This document shows, one piece after another, positions 8,715 to 17,966 of a stretch of DNA of 21,327 nucleotides (the first letter of the stretch is position 1; each line of letters opens with the position of its first letter). The stretch comes from Haplomitrium mnioides (Eukaryota; Marchantiophyta; Haplomitriopsida; Calobryales). The stretch covers positions 1-21,327 of the forward strand of contig JBNGIS010017921.1 of assembly GCA_049999725.1 (NCBI GenBank), given 5' to 3'. Below the pieces are notes generated by a model. The model searched no databases, was not told where the DNA came from, and was given only the letters and a program-made list of their open reading frames with translations. The position numbers and the translations under genes are program-made.

Positions 8715-9330
8715 TGGTGAGTCCGAGGAATCCAACGGGCTCCCCCGAAGCGCCACGTATCTGAGGAGGCACCGTCGACGCTGTTTTCCATAGGGAAGAT
8801 GGACCGTCACCTTTGACCAACAATCTGAAGTTGACCAGCAGTTCCAAGGAATCTCACGGGTTGGCGAGTCTGAGGAATCCAACGGGCTCCTTCAAAGTGC
8901 CACGTGTCCGAGGAGGCGCCGTCCGATGCCGTTTTCCACAAGAAAGTTCGACCCTCACCTTTGACCAACAATCTGAAGTTGATCAACATTTTTGAGGAAT
9001 CTCATGGGGTGGCGAGTCCGAGGAATCCAACGGGCTACCTTGAAGTGCCACGTGTCTGTTGTCCGACGTCTGAGAAATCTCACAGGGTGGCGAGTCCGAG
9101 GAATCCAATAGGCGACCCCAAAGCACCACGTATCCGCTGTCCGATGTCCAAGAAATCTCACGGGTTGGCGAGCCCGAGGAACCCAACAGGCTCCCTCGAA
9201 GTGCCACGCATCTGTTGTCCGATGTCCGAAGGATCTCACAGACTAGTGAGTCCGAGGAATTTTGCGGACTCACCCAATGTGCCACATGCCAGATGTCCGA
9301 TATCTGAAGTATCTCACGGACTTTCAAGCT
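8715..9330 (-). repeat. Right arm, outer part: 147/78-bp tandem repeat array
   Basis: A core GTCCGAGGAATCCAACGGGC or close variant starts at 8721, 8868, 9016, 9094, 9172 and 9250. The first two intervals are 147 and 148 bp and the next three are 78 bp each. The long units carry an extra segment of about 70 bp (AGGAGGCRCCGTC...TTTGACCAACAATCTGAAGTTGA) that the short ones lack. Its complement is present in the left arm at 1-240. The open frame 8904-9332 and its antisense counterparts are repeat translations, not genes. Confidence 0.9.
8753..9288. promoter_or_regulatory. Iterated G-box / ACGT motifs in the repeat array
   Basis: Each repeat unit has an ACGT box at the same place: CACGTA at 8755-8760, CACGTG at 8901-8906, CACGTG at 9049-9054, CACGTA at 9127-9132, CACGCA at 9205-9210 and CACATG at 9283-9288. 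Two units keep the perfect G-box. The last two show changes expected from CpG loss. The long units also carry TTTGACC (W-box core TTGAC). Function as an LTR enhancer is inference. Confidence 0.4.
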
Positions 9331-10997
9331 AAAAAACGGAAAAAACAAAGGAAAAGGTATTTCTCTTCAAATGCCGATTACTAGAGTTACATATGTTAGA
9401 TTGGTGTGAAATAAGTCTTGCTAGGAAAAGGACAACAAAAGGCAGCTGTTGGCGTTTATTTCAGACTCTGAATTTGCAAAAACAAATCCACTTGCGGGCT
9501 ATGTGAAAATGTGGGATACACCCGTCAACCGTCAGATAAGGGAAACGAGGAACTTCAAGGAAAGGCGGTGATGAAACGTCGAGGCTAGGGAGAAAACAAG
9601 CACGGGGATAGACTACCTTGCTCTGAAGCTACAGGGACTGATTATTCAGTGCGGAGAGAGCAGCGAGACACGTAGGAGAGAGTTCTAGCGAGACCTTAGG
9701 TAAAGTGGGTGTACTCGTGAAGGAAGGCCATCACAGGGTGGAGGTGGATTGAGGAGGTGCTGCGAATCGTTGAGCTGGAGGCTCTAGAGGCTCAAACTAC
9801 TAAGGTGGAATCATCGTTGAAGGTAGACCAACATTTGGAGGTGGACCCACACTTAGAGGAGAGGAGAATTCTTTCGGTTTGTATTTCGTAAGAGGCAGCC
9901 AAGAGGGGGATCCTAGTGTCGTCTTAGCTTTGGTTTGTGCAAGAGATCAGTCCCAGAAGCATTAGAAGAGTGTTGTTGGTGTTACAATCTTGTGGAGAAA
10001 GGAGAGGAGTGGCCACGTTAGTGCCTGCAGACTACGGGGAAGATCCAGCCAAATCTCAGGTGGAGTGGGTGATCTTGCAGCTGGGAGGGCTGTCTTCCAA
10101 GGGTGGAAGTTAAATAAGACCTCTTCCAAATGTGAGTAAGTAAATTCAGGTCTTCAAGCGATGGAAGTTAAAAAACTATCTAGAGAGGGTGTGTGAGTGG
10201 GGAGAGAGTGTCAGTATGGATAAAGTTTCTAGTGTTGTTGTGTTTGCAGAGTCAGGACTCATATTCAGGACACAGATTCCGAACCTCTGTCTGGGGTTTC
10301 AATAGATAGGGGATTGTGTCGAGAAGGCTGAGTTAGATCACATGAGAGAAGTCGGGTTGACTTGGGTGAAAACAAGAGCTACCTTACTTACAATTCTGGT
10401 CGGGCTGAAGTGTTGGTGATAATTCGCTGCATAATAGTAGGGGGAGTGATGTTAGAAGAGTTAGAAAGAGAGAGAGATAGTTTGGCATGTGTCTAAGAAG
10501 GCTAATAGGATGGGTTCCACACTTAGGTTGTAATTTCTATTCTGTTGAGAGATTAAATCAGATAGCTATGCTTTGTTTGTTTGGGTGTTAGAGTAGCTGG
10601 CCATATTGACAGTTCAGTGATTGGAGGAGTGATTAGCCTTGGTTGTGTTAGAACGCAACCTGTAGGAGAATGCTGCAAGTTCATTCTTGTGTAATAATTG
10701 CATACACCTCTGTTCATAAGAGGTGACATTGAATATCTGCAACTAGATTTACATCAAGCACAATATTGGTGTGTACCTCGAAGTCAATTGAGTTGTGGTT
10801 GCTCTATGTGTGGTGGAAAGGAACGCAGGCCTAACTTGTGCTTGGGTGGGTTGAGAGTAGTGTGGAAATACAAGGTGAGAAGTTCGGGATTGTTAAGACC
10901 AGAATTCACTAACGAAGGTTCTGGGGTCGTCTCATTAAAGATCATGGTTGTTCTTTGTCCCCCTTTTCATCTGAAATAGCATCAATTTGGTGTTAAT
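9331..10997. other. Purine-rich non-coding DNA, probable retroelement untranslated region
   Basis: No domain was recognised in any frame over 1.67 kb. The + strand is G-rich and G+A biased throughout, similar in style to the tract after the gypsy pol. The only open frame of note (10698-10979, 93 codons) is cysteine-containing but matches nothing I know and lies in this biased composition. The tract ends in a polypurine run, so it may be the 3' untranslated part of a retroelement. Confidence 0.45.
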
Positions 10998-11013
10998 GAA
11001 GGAGGAGGGGGCG
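10998..11013 (+). other. Polypurine-tract-like run followed by TGACAG
   Basis: GAAGGAGGAGGGGG at 10998-11011 is followed by CG and then TGACAG at 11014. A polypurine tract just before a TG is how the internal region of an LTR retrotransposon meets its 3' LTR. I could not find the matching LTR end or a second LTR copy. Confidence 0.35.
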
Positions 11014-12299
11014 TGACAGAGCTTATGAATCCTTGGAGCCACTTTCTTTGCCTTTTTTCCATTTTTTTCAAGTGTGATTAAGTATTGGCCAAATCATATA
11101 TATCGGATCTTGACTCCAAAGAATTAGGAAGTGCACTTTCAAATTCATTAATCTTCTTTCTCTTATTGTTCACATGCAATATCAAACTTTCAAACTTTGT
11201 ATCAATGGTCCAATTTAAATGTTCAAAATTCTCACCAACATCAATAGCCTCTTGGAATATCACATGCTTTTATTGACGATAGTACCTTTGCATTGAGGGG
11301 CCAATCCTTTTATTTAGGTTTCAATCAACAATGATTCTCCTCAGGGAGAATCCAACGTTGAACCAAGGTGTTTGATTGCATAGGTATATTTGATTAAAGA
11401 CATATGTCCTATTTTCTTCATACGGAGTTAGTCTACCATCATTTAAGACTCATACCTTGTAACAATGTTGTTCTTAACAAAGAATATGTTGAGTTGGTTG
11501 TAGCATCCAATAAGGAAAACCATTTTTGAGCTAAATGAGTTTGAAGCCCTCAAGGATTCTCAATAGATTTGGGTCTGAGTCTTCTCATTGGGCTCACACA
11601 CAAAATCAAATTGAATTATAAGCAAATCCACTACATCTCCACATTTACTTCCACTAAAGTTTGTATAACACAATCTTGTTTTTATTTGAGTTGTGGGAAT
11701 TGGAACAACAAATGGTCCAAGAACTCCTCCTCTTGGAAAACTTGGTGGAGTACTCCCACATGACTTGATGAAGCAGTGAAAGAAAACATGTTAACACTAC
11801 TTGAGGGTGCTTCGCACAATTTCAAAAACTAGGTGCATAATCATGAAACTTCCCTATTTTGTGTTGTAAAGACTTCCAAGGGACACCAAGGTACTTAGAA
11901 CATGCAATCAAGCAAAGGTGATCACCCGAACAACACTGATCGGCAAGGGCAAAGAGACTCAACGATGAGAATCAGTATGAGTAAAGGTTGGGTTACCCTC
12001 CAAATCAATAATGGATGGTCTCATGAGTGAGATGTTTTCAAGGCAATCCTAGCGTGATAAATTTTGCGGCAAAAGCTTGAGAAACAAGGAAGTACTGACA
12101 AGATTAGTGAAGCAGAAGAAAAATGTAAGCCTAATGCAAATTGCATCAGAGCACACTCAATTCTTGATCATTGGGATTGTGCCATGGCTTTAGAGAAAGA
12201 AATCTTCTAGGCGCATCTGGTGCAATTTGAATCAGCAGAAATGATGAACAAATAAAGATGTAGCATCCTCTCGAAGGCATAAATTGTATCCAATTGCAA
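11014..12299. other. Unrecognised AT-richer sequence
   Basis: Composition changes sharply from the purine-rich tract to mixed AT-rich DNA at about 11050. I recognise no gene. A minus-strand open stretch (11563-11790) is listed separately. The minus open frame 11078-11263 is polar and begins only with an alternative start. 11880-12270 has gene-like composition but is broken by stops in all frames I read. Confidence 0.4.
11563..11790 (-). pseudogene. Unrecognised coding-like open stretch
   Basis: The minus strand is open for 76 codons between stops. It reads like real protein, with motifs such as SCGSTPPSFPRGGVLGPF and TRLCYTNFSGSKCGDVV. There is no ATG at its beginning. I do not recognise the family. 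It could be a fragment of a mobile element gene or a decayed exon. The + frame 11569-11763 is its shadow. Confidence 0.2.
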
Positions 12300-12305
12300 A
12301 CTTCA

Positions 12306-12395
12306 GGTTGCCAAAACTTGGGTTGCTAAACTTTGGGTCCCCAAACTTTGGGCTACTAAACTTTGAGTTTCGAAAATTTGGGTTGTAAACTTCAT
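12306..12395. repeat. 15-bp minisatellite, 6 units
   Basis: Units begin at 12306, 12321, 12336, 12351, 12366 and 12381, exactly 15 bp apart, with consensus GGTTGCYAAACTTTG. The array loses its register after 12395, although related CAAACTTTGAG pieces continue to 12412. On the minus strand it reads as a pentapeptide repeat of the type ATQSL. Confidence 0.9.
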
Positions 12396-12557
12396 GTTGC
12401 CAAACTTTGAGTGATAGCTTTTAGTGTGGACTTTGAGTAAGGGTGATATCAGGTCTATGAATTTGGGTGTACAACTTTGGGTCACAACTTTGGATGAAGA
12501 CTTTTGGCAACATCGGCTGATTGACTTCAGTTCATCAACTTTAGGTCAAAAACTTCG

Positions 12558-12617
12558 AGTTGCTAAACTTTGGGATACCAAACTTTGCATCCCCAAAATT
12601 TGGGTCACAACTTCAGG
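12558..12617. repeat. Second block of the 15-bp minisatellite, 4 units
   Basis: Units start at 12558, 12573, 12588 and 12603, again with a 15-bp period and the same consensus. Each array is followed by GTGTGGACTTTG (at 12424 and 12617, 193 bp apart), so the array and its flank were duplicated as a larger unit. Looser CAAACTTTGGG copies go on to about 12715. Confidence 0.85.
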
Positions 12618-12719
12618 TGTGGACTTTGGGCGACAATGACATTCAATCCGTCTATTTGGGTCAAAAAAATTTTGTGGCATTGAGTCACCAAACTTTGGGC
12701 CATCTATACTTTGGTCTAG

Positions 12720-13957
12720 CGCCAAAGAAAAAGCTCTACTCAACAGCAAGGAGGGAAGGTGTGTCGTGTGCTCAATTCTCAACCAAAAGAGTTCAAATTT
12801 GTCACGTTGGAATCGTTTCAATGGTTTTTCTTTAGTGAAGCAAGAATGATGAGATTCTATAGGTGATTGAGACAACACCAAAAGATGGTGGGTTAAAGCA
12901 GCCGTAGAGCTCCAACAAAGTTATTCCAAAAACTGAATGACAAGTTTGTGCTCCAAATCAATTGATGTTCTGCTCATTGGAAAGAACTTTTTAAGGTGAT
13001 TCCAAAATAGTTAAGTTCGTGAGATTGGGAGAAGAAATGAGGATTGGGGGACAAGATAAATGAAGGCTACCCATGATCTTGGCTACTGCGGGTCCGATCA
13101 CAATTCAAACAACAAAAGGAGGAGCTCTTTGCCAATTCGTACGTCCATAGATCTGTTGGAAGCTTATTTTGAAGGTAAATCAAATACGTTTTATTTCATG
13201 TGGAATGATAGATACGTGAAGACGCAACATCTAGCAAATGGAGGCTGTGATTTCAAAGCCGACTATAAGAGAGAGTTGATGGGCAGATCTTGTTAGCCGG
13301 TACTTTGAGGCACTAATGGAAAATTGGAGAAATTGTAAGCATCATTAGAGCAACTCTTTGCTTCTTAGCCTGAAGATATTCCAGAGGCATCAAAGTATCT
13401 AGTATTGATGATTTGGAGAGGGGGGTTCAACTATTCGTTGAAAAGGGCATCAAAAAGCAAGAATCGGGACTAGGATGGTGGAAGGATAGGACACTCTCTA
13501 GAGATATTGTGAAGACACTCGCAAGGAGGTTGAGGATGGAGCAATCTCAAAAGAAGAAGATTCAGGTCGAGGTGAGGAAGACCAAGGGAATTGTATAGAA
13601 TAACCAACTCCACACCAGAGGAAGAGCTTAACATAAGGCGAGGAGCACCATGTTATTCTTGACTATCGGGATAGTGGCGGGGGTCGATAGCAAAAAGAAG
13701 GGAAGGTGCCCCCAGCATAACCAGAATCAAAGGATTGAAAGGAGAGTAAAGAATGTGACAACCATTGGGAAGCAGCAACAACTCCATGGGTCGAGGGACG
13801 CTCTGTTCCATCGAGTGTTAACAGGCTTCATCGGGGTCCGAACAGATTTTGGTCTTCCAAAGTCTTTCTTCTATAAGAGCTCTGTCAGTAGTATGGGAGT
13901 TGGTCAAAGCGTTGGGGATGACCGCACCAGATTGGTACTCTTCCGGATGAGCGGGGT
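12720..13957. other. Unrecognised sequence with short open frames
   Basis: Three open frames on + are longer than chance pieces of their surroundings: 13060-13296 (78 codons, with EAYFEGKSNTFYFMWNDRY), 13413-13598 (61 codons, basic and lysine-rich) and the start of 13650-14045. None shows a domain I recognise, and they lie in different contexts without splice or promoter signals I could defend. They may be remnants of a transposable-element gene. I make no functional call. Confidence 0.3.
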
Positions 13958-14460
13958 GGTTGGACTTCCTTTTGGAAAGCGGTATCAGGATGCATCCATT
14001 AGAAGAAGTCAAGTATCGGAGTTGACTGTCCTTGGTGCATTATAAGCCTTTTTTTCTATCGGGCACAAGGGTCCAACTTTCCTTTGGAAGAAGGCGTCAG
14101 GCGGAGCTCCATCAGGGTGAGTCAACTACCGTAGTTGACCATCGAGAGTCATAGTTGATTATCAGGTCTGCCGTCGCGGGTCAGGATCACAGATGAGTGA
14201 AGTCTAACATCGATGGTCTAAGCTGATCAAATTTATCGGGTCAAACCAATATTCCTGTTGGATTAGACATAGCTCATGTTCAGAGCAGTGCCGATCTTAT
14301 CTCCATTGAAGTATTTTATCGGCTCTAGTTGGTTCTTTCTTCCTCGGAGTCTACTGCAGGCGACTGGTTCTATCGACGACCATTAGTTCCAACCAGACTT
14401 ATTCGGGCATTCCAGTACTCTTTATCCGGTCCGATTCATTCGTATTTTCATCGGATGTCT
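13958..14460 (+). repeat. Third, diverged fragment of the arm repeat
   Basis: A segment GGTCCAACTTTCCTTTGGAA at 14070, followed by AGGCGTC, resembles GGTCCAACTTCCCTAC at 82 in the left arm and the complement of 8780-8805 in the right arm. A second copy (TTGGACTTCCTTTTGGAA) starts about 112 bp earlier, at 13958-13977. TTGACT/TTGACC cores and repeated TATCGG motifs follow to 14460. The orientation matches the left arm. Similarity is about 65-70 % by eye over 40 bp, so homology is likely but not certain. The open frame 13650-14045 runs into it and is not a gene there. Confidence 0.5.
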
Positions 14461-15065
14461 GATCTTAATACGATCAACTTTAATAAATCCCTGTGAGATC
14501 TGCTGCACACATGCCAAATTATCCTCATGGATAATGGTAGGACAAGATATACAAGGTAAACCACAAGAAACATAAACATGATCAAGCATCTTACATAAAT
14601 ATATGCATTCTCTACTTGCGTCATACAGAGCTATTATCTCTACATGGTTGGAAGATGTGTGAGTGAGAGTTTGCTTGGTACTCTTCCATGGTATAGCTAT
14701 AGAGCCATATAGGAATACATTTCCGGTTTGGGATTTAGCATCATCAGGATCCGATAGGTATTCTGCATCCGCATGACCGGTTTGGATTTGATCATTGTTT
14801 TTCAGGAAATAAAGCCTCGTGTCAATGGTTCCTTACAAATATCTAAATATTCACTTGATACCATTCCAATGTCTTGTAGTAGGTTGTGAACTATGCCTGG
14901 CTAGCAGGTTCACAGCAAAGGAAATATCAAGGCGAGTTTGATTTGCCAAGAACAAAAGGGCTCCTATGGTGGAGAGATATGGTTTCTCGGATTCTAAGAT
15001 AAGCTCTATGTCTTTTCTTTTACGGAATAAATCTTTGTCTATGTCTAGTGTTCTAATCTCTATAG
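14461..15065 (-). pseudogene. Copia RNase H domain, truncated
   Basis: Segments include PYLSTIGALLFLANQTRLDI, SFAVNLLARHSSQPTTRHWN, HADAEYLSDPDDAKSQTG (Asp), STKQTLTHTSSNHVEIIALY (Glu) and PTIIHEDNLACVQQISQG (Asp). The D-E-D residues are present. Two stops occur around the NGIK and FRYL blocks. The match ends at VDRIKI (14461), where copia proteins normally continue for some tens of residues, so the C-terminus and everything downstream is missing. Confidence 0.9.
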
Positions 15066-15179
15066 ATGATGTTACTAGATGAGTTATCCATATTAAATTG
15101 TTTTAGGACTTTCTTAATATAAATACTCTGATGGACTAGTATGCCATCATCAATTCAATTTGTAGTCCTAAGCAATAGG

Positions 15180-16440
15180 TGGTCTAACTAATATCCCTCA
15201 TATCAAAAACTTTCTTAAACATAGATATAGTCTGCTCAAGTAGAGATTGGTGGTCAAATAAGTTTATATCATCAATATAAATTGCGACAATAATAAATTG
15301 TTTGTCAGCATGTTTGATGAATAAACTTGGTGTAATGTCATTATAGTGAAAACCCATGGCTATCATCTCCTCTTTAAATATTTGATACCATATATGACCG
15401 CTTTGCTTAAGTCCATAAATAGATCTCATGATATGGACAACATGATCCCAAAACTCCCTCTATTGGGCTTTATATTGGTCGATGGTAATGAGGCAGATGG
15501 GTTGCTAAACGATTTTCTCTTACAGACATTCTCCCTTAGAATATGATTGGTATTTCTGGCTATAAGCTCTAGGGGATCTTGCATATAGATCTGGGTATCT
15601 AACAACCCATATAGGTATTCTATCACAACATCCAATTGATGTGTCATCAGCTCATGTCCTAGGGAAAAGCCTACTAAGAACAAGTATGTGATAGCATCTA
15701 TAACTGGGGCGTATGTTAGATCATAGTCTCTCCCAAGTATCTATGTATAGCCTTTAAATACAAGCATGCCTTATATTTGACAATATCGCCTTTTTCATTT
15801 CACTTTTCACGAAAATCCACCTATATCCGATTAAGTGAGCGTTAGAGGGTATGGGGACTAAAGGCTTGAATACTTTCCTCTTTATCATAGAATCCAATTC
15901 GGAATTCATTGCTTTTTCCCATTCAATCCAATCGGGACAGTCCATCGCCTCTTTGACAAACCTTAGATCAAGAGGTCCATCATATATAGTGTGTGAAATC
16001 ATGAATGCAAAATTATTATCCATATTAACACTTTCTCTTTGCCATAATATCCCAATGCTCATAGAGTGGATTGAAATTTCTTTATTGTCCAAGATCTTTA
16101 AAAGAGAGATAGTAGGCTGAGATGGTAGTGTAATAGATGATGATGGTGGTATAGGCACATCAACTGAGAATGTAGTCCTCTTTGTCAAAATTCTTTGCCT
16201 TGGTTGAGAGTCTTTTGAGCCTAAACAACGTCCTCTCTTTTGCCTTGGTAATTGATCACTTGCTATTATAATAGTGTTATGAATTCTTGCAAGAACATTT
16301 ACAGCAAGAATATATGATCAAGTTACCTTTGCAATCTCATTAAATGAGTCAGGCAATTTTTCGACAATTTTAGTCAGGTGAAGAAGTCTCTTGACTTCAT
16401 CTTCACATTGCCTTGTTCTGTGATCTATCCATAAAGCGGA
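15180..16440 (-). pseudogene. Copia reverse transcriptase domain
   Basis: Visible blocks in order: QCEDEVKRLLHLTKIVEKLP (linker), KRGRCLGSKD, DWIEWEKAMNSEL, LIGYRWIFV, then after a frameshift near 15780 YAPVIDAITYLFLVG and QLDVVIEYLYGLLDTQIYM, and after another near 15430 IYGLKQSGHIWYQ and the active site IYIDDINL (YIDD at 15268-15279). The YIDD motif is intact, but the domain is split over three frames. The first frame change (near 16460) coincides with a run of six A on the coding strand, a typical slippage site. Confidence 0.92.
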
Positions 16441-16463
16441 TATTTTCTCCCATTCTAACTTTT

Positions 16464-17410
16464 TTATAATGAAGAATTTTTATCTTCAAATAATGATGGG
16501 AATATATCCTCGTAGAAGTGGCAATCTGCTAATTTGGCTTGAAATACATCCACTATGGATGGTTCCAGATAGCGTATGATCGATGGGCATTCAAACCCCA
16601 CATAGATTCCCTTCTGCCTTTGAGGACCTATTTTAGTTCTTTTCAGTCCTATAGTCAGAACAAGAACTTGACAACTAAAAATGTGTAGATGAGATAAATC
16701 GAGAATAATCCTAAAGGCAAGTTGGTGAGGTGTCAATGCATTGAATGCTAATGCCCTGAATTTTAATAATGATGCAGCATGTAATACAGCGTGGCCCCAT
16801 GTAGAAATTGGTAATTTGGTCTATATGAGCATGGGTCTAGCTATCATCTACATGCTACGAATAACTCTTTCGGCTATGCCATTTTGAAAATGGACGTGAG
16901 CTACAGAGTGTTGGGTATCTATACTCGTGGTCATGCAAAAGTCATCAAAAGTCTTTGATGTAAACTCTCTCGCATAGTCAACTCGTAGTACTCTTATTGC
17001 ATTTTCTGGAAATTGAGCTTTCAATTTCAATATATGTGCCAAAATCCTAGGAAAGACTAAATTTTGGGTAGAAAGTAGTGAGACTTATGACCATTTTGAT
17101 GACGCGCAAATAATAACCAAGAAGTACCCAAATGGTCCACTTGGTGGGTCTATAGGACCACAAACATCTATGTGTATTCTATCAAGGAATCTTGGTATAT
17201 CCATCATAGTCTTGGATATTGTTGGTCGTAGGACTAGCTTACCTTGAGAGCATTAAATGCATTGTTTATTGATCATGTTTGGCTTAACGCTAGGAGGAAT
17301 AGATGTGGACACTTTGAGAATATTTTGAAACATTGTCATGCCAAGATGTCCTAAGCGTTTATGCCATAATATGTTGTGATCAATTTGTTTTGCATCAAGT
17401 AAGATGCTTT
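16464..17410 (-). pseudogene. Copia integrase domain
   Basis: One frame (with stops) covers the domain. The HHCC zinc region begins with DHNILWHKRLGHLGM, and its CX2C pair is split by a stop at 17253 (C-I-stop-C). Catalytic residues are D in RIHIDVCGPI, D in RVDYAREFTS and E in QNGIAERVI, with 35 residues between the second D and the E, the canonical spacing. RVDYAREF has Y where N is usual. After stops at 16848 and 16821 come PHQLAFRI, RTKIGPQRQKGIYVGFECP and IIRYLEPS, the standard copia integrase tail. A stop at 17085 also interrupts it. Confidence 0.92.
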
Positions 17411-17430
17411 GAATTTGCATTACATAAAAC

Positions 17431-17966
17431 TCAAGGGGATATGCAAAAAAGTGTTTCTTTTATTTCAGATCCTTCAGGAGTGTTTTGTAAAATATGTAAC
17501 ACCTTATGATCTATACAAGTGCTTGTATGTATAAGGAATCTATTATCTCTTATATCTTTAAAGCTAATTAGATTCCTAGTAGCACTTGGTGCATATATAG
17601 CAGATTTGATATGTAATTTAGTTCCTTGTGGGATTGTGATTATGGCTGGTCCATGTACTTCTTCTATCTGGTTACTACCCATAATTGTTGTCACAGTTTG
17701 ACTTGAGAGCATTATGTTTGTGAAGAAGTATTTGCACTTCAATATAGTGTGAGTGCTACCACTATCTATTATGCATGTATTGATGTCATCCAATTTAGGA
17801 ATTGAAGATATACACTATAACATGTGATTTTCTAAAGCAGCTAGATCATCTTCTTTATCAATATAATCGTTGAGTGTATCTGTTTGTTTTAAGAACACTC
17901 CATGATTTTCTGTAATAGATTGTTTACTCTTGTTTTTTGCATACAATGCAACTAGATAGGTAGGGA
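17431..17966 (-). pseudogene. Copia protease domain
   Basis: An aspartic protease that cuts the gag-pol polyprotein. The catalytic motif CIIDSGSTHT is intact, followed by FFTN, HGPAIITIPQGTKLHIKSAIY and APSATRNLISFKDI, a typical copia layout. A stop at 17815-17817 lies just before the catalytic motif, and the frame ends at 17431 where a frameshift leads into the integrase. It is in the same frame as the basic part of gag. Confidence 0.9.

Noticed and set aside
9016-9330. CRISPR-like regular spacing of the 78-bp repeats
   Set aside because: The repeats are contiguous and diverged without unique spacers, and the context is eukaryotic.
8904-9332. 142-codon + frame, with antisense frames 8955-9239 and 8983-9348
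   Set aside because: They are translations of the 78/147-bp tandem repeats, open in several frames on both strands at once, which is a repeat artefact.
10698-10979. 93-codon + frame with several cysteines
   Set aside because: No domain, a composition typical of the purine-rich tract, and a position just before a polypurine tract, where untranslated sequence is expected.
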